Positions 23,819 to 31,222 of a stretch of 32,907 bases of DNA are shown here, piece after piece. This DNA is from Alphaproteobacteria bacterium. Lineage in GTDB: Bacteria > Pseudomonadota > Alphaproteobacteria > CAAHEQ01 > UBA3637. The position numbers and the translations under genes are program-made. The stretch covers positions 1 to 32,907 of the forward strand of contig JAFXIF010000005.1 in NCBI GenBank assembly GCA_017533325.1. Reading direction: 5' to 3'. Below the pieces are notes generated by a model. It worked only from the letters and a program-made list of their open reading frames with translations, was not told the origin of the DNA and searched no databases. Each line of letters opens with the position of its first letter. Within the stretch, counting starts at the first letter, position 1.

Positions 23819-25012
23819 ATGGAGTTAATCAGCTATACGAATCAAACGTTTTCGGCAACGGATTTAGCCGGAATTTTAGGAGCACGGTTGAATAGAACTT
23901 GTTCTTTAAATGTGGATTATAAGAAGGTGATTCAGGAACAAAAAGTTTCTTTATTTAACAGTCCCTATGATAAAGATGATGATTTGTGTGCCATGGAAAT
24001 CAAAAATCCGGATGGGAGCAGGGCTTATGTTTTAAATACAAGCAAAAATTTGGGGCTTGCTCCTGTTTTATCTTTAAGCGTTTTACCAAAAGATTTGAAA
24101 CAATTATTAACGGATAAAAAAGAACAATTAAAATCGGGATTAACCTTGTCTTTTGGCGAATATCCCCAGTGGGTTGCGGATGAAAAAACAGCTGAAGAGT
24201 TAAATAAAATTGAGAAGTTATATCCGACGGGGAAAACATATACGTTTAATACGATTGTAAGCCCTTATTATGAAGAAAGGAACAGACATCATAATGCAGG
24301 ATGTGTTGATTCAGACCAACACCATAGATGGCGTTTAGATGTATCGGCTCAGCTTTGCTATCAAAACCGGCCGGAAGTGATGTATCATGGGGAAAAGTAT
24401 GTGTGTGTAACAGCTCGCTATGTTTTGGATCATGATTTGCCAAATTATTGGAAAACCAGAGTGGATAACAAAAGAATAAGTATCGGTCATGAGTTTATTC
24501 TTTCAAATGGAAGCCTTGTTGGGTGGGGTAAGCCTTATTGGGTTAAAGTTGGGGAAGTTGAATGGAAAACAGGAGAGTACGTATTAATCCCATCAAAAGT
24601 TTTACTAGGGGGCATTCCACTTGGTGCGCATTATGATTGGACAACTAAATATACAGATGAATTTGTTGAAAAATATTTTTATAAAGATATTATCCCTTCT
24701 GATGCAAGAGAGGTTGCCAAAATTCAATTTAAAGATGAAGTAAGAGAATCCATTAACATAAAAAATGCTCAAGATACGAAAGAATTAAGTTCTTGCGTTA
24801 GACGGGCTCTTAAACCATACCTGAATGTGAAAACAAAAGAAGCCTTATATGTTGTGGGGTATGCTTCTTGGCTTTTTGATATGATTCAAAAAGGAAATTT
24901 AAATCAAGATACGATTCAAGAAGAATTAAAAACACCTTGTTTGAAAAAAAAGCCAAATGGTTGTTTGTTCTTTTTTAAAGATATTTTTTTATCTTCAAAA
25001 GTCAGATATTAA
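23819..25012 (+). CDS. Unknown protein with FGEYPQ motif
   Basis: This 397-residue protein has no signal peptide or clear membrane segment. A central block from about residue 115 starts LSFGEYPQWV and continues with strand-rich sequence: KTYTFNTIV, EVMYHGEKYVCVTARYV and GWGKPYWVKVGEVEWKTGEY. The FGxYPQ...Y..V.W motif recalls DUF6273-like domains, which I cannot confirm. The segment around residues 150-170 is rich in His, Cys and Asp (RHHNAGCVDSDQHHRW), which might bind metal. The C-terminal part is helical. It begins nine bases after ffh behind AAAGGA, so it is likely co-transcribed. A role in protein targeting is not implied by position alone. Confidence 0.75.
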   Translation: MELISYTNQTFSATDLAGILGARLNRTCSLNVDYKKVIQEQKVSLFNSPYDKDDDLCAMEIKNPDGSRAYVLNTSKNLGLAPVLSLSVLPKDLKQLLTDKKEQLKSGLTLSFGEYPQWVADEKTAEELNKIEKLYPTGKTYTFNTIVSPYYEERNRHHNAGCVDSDQHHRWRLDVSAQLCYQNRPEVMYHGEKYVCVTARYVLDHDLPNYWKTRVDNKRISIGHEFILSNGSLVGWGKPYWVKVGEVEWKTGEYVLIPSKVLLGGIPLGAHYDWTTKYTDEFVEKYFYKDIIPSDAREVAKIQFKDEVRESINIKNAQDTKELSSCVRRALKPYLNVKTKEALYVVGYASWLFDMIQKGNLNQDTIQEELKTPCLKKKPNGCLFFFKDIFLSSKVRY

Positions 25013-25079
25013 AAAAGGCCTTATTTTTCTTGTTTATTAATCTGTTTTTGCTTTGTTTTCAATGAGCAGTTCGCAAATT

Positions 25080-25670
25080 TTATCCTCTTTCTTTTGATTT
25101 AGCAATAAAGCAATCTGTTTTTGCATCATATCTGGCTTCAAATCCGTTTGATTGAAACTTTTTAACCCACCATTCTTGGCGTTTTATAAGCCGAGGTTTA
25201 GTTGGTTTAGGATCGCGGTATTCGGGGCCACCTGCTTTTTCATCATCTTCAATCGTGTTATGAATCGCAATAACAAGACCGGCATTTTTAAATTTTTGAA
25301 GCGCAACATCAACTTCATTTTCGCTTAAATAAGTGAGTGTGCCATTTAAAAAAACAATATCATAATCAATGGGCTTTTGATAATTTAAAATAGAAACAAT
25401 TTCAATATTCGGATGAAGCGGTTTAAAAAGAGAAGGGTATTTTTTGATGTCAATTCCCTGAACGCGCATATTCATACTTTCCGCTTGTTTTAAAAGTTCC
25501 CCTGTTGCGCATCCGCAATCGAAAAATGAAGTTGGTTTTTTCCCCGTTTCATTTTCATATATTTTTGCAATATCTTTAACAGGAAGAGTGCAAAACACCC
25601 AAAACCCATCCCATCTGAAAACAGGATAAGTAAAGCTGTATTTTTGATCGTAATAATGTTTTGGTCGCAT
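25080..25670 (-). CDS. SAM-dependent methyltransferase-like protein
   Basis: This 196-residue protein has class I methyltransferase features: motif I FFDCGCATGELLKQA (about residues 49-63), motif II VQGIDIKKYP with the ribose-binding Asp, a DIVFLNGTLTYLSENEV block (motif IV region) and a C-terminal WWVKKFQSNGFEARYD segment. The motif I DxGCATG form is typical of small-molecule or sugar methyltransferases (Methyltransf_11/25 type), but the substrate is unknown. The Shine-Dalgarno is weak: AAAAGG lies about 13 bases before the ATG, and the nearby AAAAAGGCCTTTTT can self-pair. It has its own perfect-consensus promoter downstream of the infC terminator. Confidence 0.82.
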   Translation of the reverse strand: MRPKHYYDQKYSFTYPVFRWDGFWVFCTLPVKDIAKIYENETGKKPTSFFDCGCATGELLKQAESMNMRVQGIDIKKYPSLFKPLHPNIEIVSILNYQKPIDYDIVFLNGTLTYLSENEVDVALQKFKNAGLVIAIHNTIEDDEKAGGPEYRDPKPTKPRLIKRQEWWVKKFQSNGFEARYDAKTDCFIAKSKERG

Positions 25671-25723
25671 ATCAAAAAAGGCCTTTTCTATAAATAGGTT
25701 TATCTTCGCCCTTTTTTTTGGTA

Positions 25724-25752
25724 ATTATAGCAAAAAAAGTTATAAATGTCAA
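25724..25752 (-). promoter_or_regulatory. Consensus promoter of methyltransferase-like gene
   Basis: On the minus strand, TTGACA (25752-25747), 17 bp, TATAAT (25729-25724). It is a perfect match, with a leader of about 47 bases. Confidence 0.88.
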
Positions 25753-25758
25753 TGTATT

Positions 25759-25786
25759 AAAAAAGCCCGACTGAATAAGACGGGCT
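25759..25786 (-). terminator. Terminator of infC
   Basis: AGCCCG (25764-25769 on plus) pairs with CGGGCT (25781-25786). The A-run at 25759-25764 gives the minus-strand U-tract. It lies just ahead of the methyltransferase promoter. Confidence 0.82.
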
Positions 25787-25808
25787 AAATAACATGGTTT
25801 AAAAAAAA

Positions 25809-26351
25809 CTATTTGTTCGGTGCCATCATCATACCCATTTGACGGCCTTCTAATTTTGGTTCAGATTCAACTTTACCAACGCCCTCTAAATCGGAAATAG
25901 CTCTTTTTAAAACCTCTGTTCCAAGGTCAACATAAGACATTTCACGGCCACGGAAACGAAGGGTAAATTTTACTTTATTGCCGCTCTCTAAAAAGCGTTT
26001 AGCAGCGCGCATTTTGACCAAATAATCATTTTCTCCGATATTGGAAGTAAATTTAATTTCTTTAACTTCAATCGTTTTTTGTTTTTTTCTGGCATCGGCT
26101 TTTCGTTTTTGCATCTCGTATTTATACTTGCCGAAATCTAAAATTTTGCAAACCGGACATGAATCGTTTGGTGCAATTTCAATTAAATCCAAACCGGCTT
26201 CTTCTGCCTTTTTAAGTGCTTCTTTTGTTGATATAATTCCGATATTTTCACCGGTAGATAAAATTAATCGAACTTGCGGATTTGTAATTTGCTCATTGAT
26301 TCTTGGATTATTCTTATCATCATGTTGAGCGTTTGACATATTCGGTTTAAT
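25809..26351 (-). CDS. infC: Translation initiation factor IF-3 (probable ATT start)
   Basis: IF-3 binds the 30S subunit and discriminates against non-standard start codons. The sequence matches along its length: NPRINEQITNPQVRLI, ALKKAEEAGLDLIEIAPN, KILDFGKYKYEMQKR, VKEIKFTSNIGENDYLVK and KFTLRFRGREMSY. The best start is ATT at 26351-26349: GGAGG lies five bases upstream (26361-26357) and the codon is followed by AAA, as in the AUU-started infC genes of other bacteria. The ATG at 26363 overlaps the Shine-Dalgarno, and the ATG at 26339 lies 17 bases beyond it. The ATT start gives 180 residues. infC is not followed by rpmI-rplT here. Confidence 0.95.
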   Translation of the reverse strand: MKPNMSNAQHDDKNNPRINEQITNPQVRLILSTGENIGIISTKEALKKAEEAGLDLIEIAPNDSCPVCKILDFGKYKYEMQKRKADARKKQKTIEVKEIKFTSNIGENDYLVKMRAAKRFLESGNKVKFTLRFRGREMSYVDLGTEVLKRAISDLEGVGKVESEPKLEGRQMGMMMAPNK

Positions 26352-26356
26352 ACGAG

Positions 26357-26361
26357 CCTCC
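26357..26361 (-). promoter_or_regulatory. Shine-Dalgarno that sets the infC ATT start
   Basis: GGAGG on the minus strand ends five bases before ATT 26351. No comparable site precedes either ATG candidate. Confidence 0.75.
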
Positions 26362-26387
26362 ATTAATTGTTAATAAAAATCCCTTAT

Positions 26388-26416
26388 AATTTACACATTT
26401 TTTTAAAGACAATCAA
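26388..26416 (-). promoter_or_regulatory. Promoter of infC
   Basis: On the minus strand, TTGATT (26416-26411), 17 bp, TAAATT (26393-26388). An overlapping alternative uses TTGTCT with TATAAG at 18 bp. Confidence 0.5.
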
Positions 26417-26441
26417 GTTTTTTTTTGTTATAGTGACTTTT

Positions 26442-28211
26442 ATGAGGTATTTTTTAATCTTTTTTTGCTTTTTATTTCAATTTTGTATGCCGTTTGCCCA
26501 TGCAAATGAGCCGGTTTTAACTTCAAATATAAATATTTTTGATGAAGATACAACTATCGAACAAGGCATTTTTACCGGAAGAAAAGGACTGGGAGAATAT
26601 CAAAAAACTGAATTTGGTCGTTTTAGATTGATTTCTTGCAGTGGTGGAATTCCAAAAGATAATGCCTTATTTTTAATGGTTGAAGGATTGCTTTTTGATG
26701 GCTGGGTATTGCAAAAACCCGTTATTCCATATTCAGTTGATGAAAAAATTTTAAAAGAAGATATTTCTTATCCGATTGCTGATTTAAATGAAAAGCATTT
26801 TTCTGGATATAAAAACGAAGCTTATTTTTCTTTGGTTTATTTTTTGAAAGAGGGCGTGACGGAATTTAATCTGGATAAAAAAATACCGGTTAAAGCCTGT
26901 AAAGATAATATTTGTAAAGAAGATTTGTTGGATTTATCTCTTATTCTTAAAAATGATTCAAAATATCCGACAGATATTTGCGCTAAAATGCATCGCAAAT
27001 TTCAACTTATTGCCAGAAAACCGCAAAAAAAAGAAATTGAAGCGGTATTAAACATTATTGATAATAATCACGTGCAATTAATTGCTTCATTTAATCAAAA
27101 TGTTTCATTTTTAAATTTTCAAACGGAAAATTTAGAGGACTTTGAAATCATTAAAAAAGATTTTAACGAGAATCAAGCCTCTTTATTGATTAAAACGAAT
27201 ACGAAAAAAATGCCGAAATCTCTTTTGGTCACGTTAATTTCTTCAGCCGGAATTTTTGAAACAAATATTGAGGCTAAAAAAGCGCCATATATGTTTTTAA
27301 AAGAAAATTTAAATTGGTTTAATGTTTTTTGTTCCGGTATATGGTTGTTTTTCCTTTCTCCATTATTTTATTTATTTTTATCGTTGCCGGATAAAAAGGC
27401 GGAGCTTTTGCAAAGAGTAAGGAAAATTAAAATAATATATGGATTGTTATTTTTAACTTTAGCGATTCTTTTTTATTTTATGCCACAACTGGCCAATCTT
27501 TTGGAAATTTCCGGTCCTTTAATCGTTGTTTCATTTTTAACACTTTGCTGGCTTTTATATAAACCGATGTTTGGTTTGGGTATGGGGGTGTTATTTTTTG
27601 TTTTACTTCCAAAACCCTATATGACAGAAGCTGTTTTAACGTTTTCATCTATTAAAGGATATATTTTTATTTTATTTTTAATATGGTATGTTATTTCAAT
27701 GTTCCCATTTGAGGCTTTGAAAAAATATCCGGCCTTATTTGGTGCTTTAAGAAATTTAAAACAATATCCGATTTTAATTCGATTACCTCAAATCATTTTG
27801 TTTTTTTGGTTGATTATTTCATTCAGCGCAAATTTTTCTGTTAAAGTTGAGCCTGAAACAATTAACACTTTAAGAAAAACAAATCAGCCTATGTATATTT
27901 CTGTTGAAAGAGGGTTATGCTTGTCTTGTTATTTAAATAAACTTTCGCTTGCTTATTATTTAAAACATTTTACAGATTACGATAAAAACAAATTTTTAAT
28001 TTTAACATTGGATGCAACAAAAGATAATTCAAAAGAGTTTTTAAAAAAGAATAAATTTGCTCTTAAAACGCAAGGACTCTTTTTTGGACTAAATCAAATA
28101 TATCCCGAACGGATAAAAGGATTTATTCCGATTGAAGAGTGGTATCCGTTTTTTTATAAAGTAACGCCAAAAGAAAAGGAAAATGTTCCTTCTATTTATG
28201 GTGCAAAGTAA
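26442..28211 (+). CDS. Divergent ScsB/DsbD-like thiol-disulfide transmembrane protein
   Basis: This 589-residue protein has a signal peptide (MRYFLIFFCFLFQFCMPFAH, cleavage near AHA). The periplasmic part (about 24-285) resembles ScsB: FDGWVLQKPVIPYSVDE, SGYKNEAYFSLVYFLK and PVKACKDNICKEDLLDL with C153/C158. About six membrane helices follow (290-465), then a thioredoxin-like C-terminal domain (about 470-585) with a CLSC pair (C493/C496). DsbD-type proteins carry electrons from cytoplasm to periplasm through such cysteines. The usual PC motif of the membrane domain is not visible; only C297 and C369 lie in helices. The chosen ATG follows no clear Shine-Dalgarno. It is divergent from infC. Confidence 0.75.
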   Translation: MRYFLIFFCFLFQFCMPFAHANEPVLTSNINIFDEDTTIEQGIFTGRKGLGEYQKTEFGRFRLISCSGGIPKDNALFLMVEGLLFDGWVLQKPVIPYSVDEKILKEDISYPIADLNEKHFSGYKNEAYFSLVYFLKEGVTEFNLDKKIPVKACKDNICKEDLLDLSLILKNDSKYPTDICAKMHRKFQLIARKPQKKEIEAVLNIIDNNHVQLIASFNQNVSFLNFQTENLEDFEIIKKDFNENQASLLIKTNTKKMPKSLLVTLISSAGIFETNIEAKKAPYMFLKENLNWFNVFCSGIWLFFLSPLFYLFLSLPDKKAELLQRVRKIKIIYGLLFLTLAILFYFMPQLANLLEISGPLIVVSFLTLCWLLYKPMFGLGMGVLFFVLLPKPYMTEAVLTFSSIKGYIFILFLIWYVISMFPFEALKKYPALFGALRNLKQYPILIRLPQIILFFWLIISFSANFSVKVEPETINTLRKTNQPMYISVERGLCLSCYLNKLSLAYYLKHFTDYDKNKFLILTLDATKDNSKEFLKKNKFALKTQGLFFGLNQIYPERIKGFIPIEEWYPFFYKVTPKEKENVPSIYGAK

Positions 28212-28216
28212 AAGGA

Positions 28217-28657
28217 TTAATCCTTGGAATAAAAATCTCGTTGTTCACAGGCTAATTTATCAACCAGTTCATTTTGTTCATGTCCGGCATGGCCTTTGAC
28301 CCATGTCCATTCTATTTTATGTTTTGAAAGCTCATTTTCTAATTCTTGCCAAAGTTCTTGATTGAGAACGGCTTTTTTATCTGCTTTTTTCCAATTATTT
28401 TTTTTCCAAGAGAAAATCCATTTGGTTGCGCCGTCTAACACATATTTGCTGTCCGTATAAATATGAACATGGCAACTTACTTTTAATTTTTTTAAACCCT
28501 CAATAACGGCTGTTAATTCCATTTGATTATTTGTTGTTTCTTTTGCGCCGCCTGAAAATGTTTTTTGTGTATCCCCATATATCAGTAACACACCCCAACC
28601 CCCGGGGCCGGGATTGCCGGAGCATGCTCCGTCAGTATATAATTCAACATATTTCAT
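28217..28657 (-). CDS. rnhA: Ribonuclease HI
   Basis: This 146-residue enzyme degrades the RNA strand of RNA-DNA hybrids. The active-site residues stand out: Asp in YTDGACSGNPGPGGWGV (near residue 8), Glu in NNQMELTAVIEGL, Asp in IYTDSKYVLDG, and the late His and Asp in KGHAGHEQNELVDKLA. Length is normal for the family (about 150). AAAGGGA precedes the ATG. It has its own promoter and lies convergent to the ScsB-like gene, whose stop is six bases away, with no terminator hairpin between them. Confidence 0.97.
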   Translation of the reverse strand: MKYVELYTDGACSGNPGPGGWGVLLIYGDTQKTFSGGAKETTNNQMELTAVIEGLKKLKVSCHVHIYTDSKYVLDGATKWIFSWKKNNWKKADKKAVLNQELWQELENELSKHKIEWTWVKGHAGHEQNELVDKLACEQRDFYSKD

Positions 28658-28686
28658 CTATTATCCCTTTCGTTTAAAAATGAGAT

Positions 28687-28715
28687 ATCATACTTTAATT
28701 TTTTTTTCCAGTAAA
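28687..28715 (-). promoter_or_regulatory. Promoter of rnhA
   Basis: On the minus strand, TTTACT (28715-28710), 17 bp, TATGAT (28692-28687). Confidence 0.55.
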
Positions 28716-28743
28716 AATGAAAATTTTCTCTTTAGATTTTGAT

Positions 28744-28772
28744 TTGACAAAGAAAATCATAAAATATATGAT
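28744..28772 (+). promoter_or_regulatory. Promoter of single GT6 gene
   Basis: TTGACA (28744-28749), 17 bp, TATGAT (28767-28772). Confidence 0.8.
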
Positions 28773-28806
28773 AACATAGTATTTTAATCTAGTTTTGGGA
28801 AACTAT

Positions 28807-29895
28807 ATGAAAAAAGGGGTTTTGTTTTATTCAGCGGTTATTTTTTTGCCGTTTTTAGCAATTATTATTTGTTTGCAATGGTTGCTTGTTTCGCCTTATG
28901 AACCGATTTATCTCTTTGAAAAAGGAAAGCTTAAATCATATATTTGGGATAAAAAAACGGATATTTTGGTTCCTCAATTAAATGTAGCCGAAACTTATTT
29001 AAAAATGCCTGTTCTTCGAAAAACGGATAAAACAATTTCCGTTGCCTCTATTGATGGATATAAACAATATTTATATGATAAGAATTTGTCAACATATAGA
29101 CTGGTTCAAGAATCCAAAGTGAAATATACAACCCCTAAAAACATTGCCGTTCTTTATATCGCAACCGGAAAATATATAGTGTTTTGGGAGAATTTTTATA
29201 AGCAAACGGAAAAATACTTTTTACCCCGTCACAAAAAGACATATTTTTTGTTTACGGATCATGATGATTTAAAGGTTCCTGAAAATGTGGTGAAAATTCA
29301 TCAAGATCAATTGCCTTGGCCGTATGTGACTTTTAAACGGTTCCATTTTTTTGAAGGAATTGAAAAGGAACTTAAAAAGTTTGATTATGTTTATTTCCTA
29401 AATGGAACAATGTTGCCCACAAAAGAAATTCATGAAGAAATTTTCCCAACACCAGAACAACAAATTATGGTGACGTTGCATCCTTCTTTTTGGTCGGCTA
29501 AAAACAAGCGATTCCCTTATGATCGAAATCCAAAATCTAAAGCATATATCCCAAACGGTCAAGGTGTTCATTATTTTATGGGTGGATTTAATGGAGGAAC
29601 TGCAGAAGGATTTTTAAAGCTTATTAAAACTTGTCGTAAATGGTCTGACATTGATATGAAAAATAATCAAATGCCAGCTTGGCATGATGAGTCTATGTTA
29701 AATTCTTATATTTTAAAGGAAATTTATGAACGGGGGGGGTATCCTTTGATCCTCTTTCCTGAATATGCGATACCACAAGATTCGGGTGGTTGGGGCTTGG
29801 ATGAATTGTATCCGTATGAAAAAATGATTATTATAAATAAACAAAAACATGGTGGTCATGCTTTTTTAAGAGGGCAGAGTGATGACAAAAAATAA
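28807..29895 (+). CDS. GT6 glycosyltransferase (ABO-like), single domain
   Basis: This 362-residue protein has an N-terminal membrane anchor (about residues 5-28), then the same accessory module as in the fused gene at 20288 (about 33-108), then one GT6 domain (about 111-325). GT6 blocks are NFYKQTEKYFLPRHKKTYFL, FTDHDDLKVP, LPWPYVTFKRFHFF, DYVYFLNGTML, LHPSFW, FPYDRNPKSKAYIPN, YFMGGFNGG and WHDESMLNSYI (catalytic Glu295). The DXD site reads N199-G-T201. The C-terminal tail (DELYPYEKMIIINKQKHGGH) resembles the end of the fused protein. ATG 28807 follows GGGA by six bases; a TTG at 28795 is the alternative. Products may be alpha-linked Gal or GalNAc on surface glycans, by family analogy only. 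Confidence 0.88.
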   Translation: MKKGVLFYSAVIFLPFLAIIICLQWLLVSPYEPIYLFEKGKLKSYIWDKKTDILVPQLNVAETYLKMPVLRKTDKTISVASIDGYKQYLYDKNLSTYRLVQESKVKYTTPKNIAVLYIATGKYIVFWENFYKQTEKYFLPRHKKTYFLFTDHDDLKVPENVVKIHQDQLPWPYVTFKRFHFFEGIEKELKKFDYVYFLNGTMLPTKEIHEEIFPTPEQQIMVTLHPSFWSAKNKRFPYDRNPKSKAYIPNGQGVHYFMGGFNGGTAEGFLKLIKTCRKWSDIDMKNNQMPAWHDESMLNSYILKEIYERGGYPLILFPEYAIPQDSGGWGLDELYPYEKMIIINKQKHGGHAFLRGQSDDKK

Positions 29896-29896
29896 A

Positions 29897-29918
29897 AGCG
29901 CTTTCAAGCGCTTTTTTT
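29897..29918 (+). terminator. Terminator of single GT6 gene
   Basis: AGCGCTT (29897-29903) pairs with AAGCGCT (29906-29912), followed by TTTTTT. It may also serve the convergent gene ending at 29917. Confidence 0.85.
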
Positions 29919-30699
29919 ATGATCGAACATTTTGATTTAATTTTAAACATAGTAACCGTTGTTGAGAGGAAAAACGTTGTAAAGCTTTTGCTAATTCCAA
30001 TCGGACTTTGGTAAATAAAACTTCGTTTTTCCAGGAAGATAAATTTGGTTTTCCTTTTTTAAGAAAAGCACCATAAAGAGGAGCCATATTTTCCGCAAAT
30101 TTTGAAGTGTTTTCAGCATTTGAAAGATATTCCAATAAACAACCGGTTTCTTCAATGGTTATCGGCGTGCTCTTTGTAAGCGAAAGTTTCCAAAATCCTT
30201 CTTTACCTTTTTCAGTGGAAATATAATAGTATTCATTATTTAATTTTGCGCAAATTCCAATTTCATTTTCATTTGCATCTTTTAAAATCACCGGATGGAT
30301 TGATGTATATTTATTTAATTCTTTTTCGCGTTGGCGCAATTTCCGCTGCATTTCCTTTTCGTTATTACGAGAAGTGGTAAAGACTTTATTGTTTTTAAGA
30401 GTGTCAACTGTTTGAGTGGTTTTTCTTTTGGAATATTCCGTTTCAAATTTAAATTGAATCATGCGGACCATTGGCTTAAATGCATCATCAATTTCGGTCA
30501 TAACAACATTTAAAAGATGCCGAATTTCATCATTTGTCATGGGAACTTTTGCTGATTCTTTGTTGACTTTGGATTTATAAAAAAACATATCGTTCAGTTT
30601 TGCGGAAAAGACGTAATAATATGAACTTGTCGCCCCGAAAATAAGGTTTTTTTTCGGGAAATAATGTGGCTGTATTGGGGTTATTTTTGTTTCTTTCAT
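29917..30699 (-). CDS. Unknown basic protein
   Basis: This 260-residue cytoplasmic-looking protein has no signal peptide or membrane helix. An N-terminal part with Tyr/Phe-rich strands (SSYYYVFSAKLNDMFFYKSK) is followed by a helical, highly charged middle (about residues 85-135, with NNEKEMQRKLRQREKELNKY). Then comes a segment of strands (EIGICAKLNNEYYYISTEKG) and a helical C terminus. ATG 30699 has GGAG eight bases upstream; ATG 30735 is an unsupported alternative that overlaps the -10 region. The family is not recognised. It is convergent with the GT6 gene and has its own promoter. Confidence 0.75.
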   Translation of the reverse strand: MKETKITPIQPHYFPKKNLIFGATSSYYYVFSAKLNDMFFYKSKVNKESAKVPMTNDEIRHLLNVVMTEIDDAFKPMVRMIQFKFETEYSKRKTTQTVDTLKNNKVFTTSRNNEKEMQRKLRQREKELNKYTSIHPVILKDANENEIGICAKLNNEYYYISTEKGKEGFWKLSLTKSTPITIEETGCLLEYLSNAENTSKFAENMAPLYGAFLKKGKPNLSSWKNEVLFTKVRLELAKALQRFSSQQRLLCLKLNQNVRS

Positions 30700-30725
30700 T
30701 GATTTTCTCCGGTTGAATGGAGGGA

Positions 30726-30754
30726 ATTTTATCATATTTCTTTCTTTGTGTCAA
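30726..30754 (-). promoter_or_regulatory. Promoter of unknown gene 29917-30699
   Basis: On the minus strand, TTGACA (30754-30749), 17 bp, TAAAAT (30731-30726). Confidence 0.75.
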
Positions 30755-30784
30755 TATTTTTATATAATATTAAAATATTTTTGC

Positions 30785-30813
30785 TTGACATTTTGTGCTG
30801 TATTCTATAAAAT
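30785..30813 (+). promoter_or_regulatory. Promoter of small exported protein gene
   Basis: TTGACA (30785-30790), 17 bp, TAAAAT (30808-30813). Confidence 0.75.
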
Positions 30814-30846
30814 ATGCAAAATTTAAAAAAAAGAAAGGAACGAAAA

Positions 30847-31110
30847 ATGAAAAAAACAATGCTTGGAATGTGTGCGGTTGCTGTTTTGTCTCCGTTTGTT
30901 TTGGGAGCTGAAAATGAAAGTGCTCAACCTAAAAAAGAACAATCATGGTCTGAAAAATATAATGAAGCTATTCAAAAACAAATGGCTGAAAGACGAAAAG
31001 CTTTTAATGAAGATCAAATTCAAAAAAATCCACAAGAGCTTGCCCGTTTTATTGCTGCGCAACGTGAAAGAATTATGGCTCTTGAAGAAGAAAGATCAAG
31101 AACTCGTTAA
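30847..31110 (+). CDS. Small exported charged protein
   Basis: This 87-residue protein begins with a signal peptide (MKKTMLGMCAVAVLSPFVLG, cleavage near GA-E, residue 21). The mature part of about 65 residues is highly charged and helical (SWSEKYNEAIQKQMAERRKA, then QELARFIAAQRERIMALEEE), fitting a small periplasmic helical protein. AAAGGA lies seven bases before ATG 30847; an earlier in-frame ATG at 30814 lies next to the -10 box. It has its own promoter and a strong terminator, so it is a single-gene unit. The family is not recognised. Confidence 0.8.
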   Translation: MKKTMLGMCAVAVLSPFVLGAENESAQPKKEQSWSEKYNEAIQKQMAERRKAFNEDQIQKNPQELARFIAAQRERIMALEEERSRTR

Positions 31111-31128
31111 TTAAAAAATTTTTTTAGG

Positions 31129-31155
31129 AAAGGTCGGTTTATCCGGCCTTTTTTT
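31129..31155 (+). terminator. Terminator of small exported protein gene
   Basis: AAAGGTCGG (31129-31137) pairs with CCGGCCTTT (31143-31151, one G-T pair) around TTTAT, followed by a T-run. Confidence 0.88.
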
Positions 31156-31170
31156 GTTGTTACTTTATTA

Positions 31171-31203
31171 TCTCTTGCGCGAGAGAATAAATTTTGCTAT
31201 ACA
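31171..31203 (+). promoter_or_regulatory. Promoter with overlapping palindrome before flavin reductase-like gene
   Basis: TTGCGC (31175-31180), 17 bp, TATACA (31198-31203). A near-perfect palindrome, TCTCTTGCGCGAGAGA (31171-31186), covers the -35 box and may be an operator. Confidence 0.5.
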
Positions 31204-31222
31204 AAAAGAAAAAGGAGGGACT

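Noticed and set aside
25013-25030. AAGGCCTT palindrome, repeated near 25674-25686, flanking the methyltransferase gene
   Set aside because: Too short and lacking a loop for a terminator; two copies of an 8-base palindrome in AT-rich DNA can be chance.
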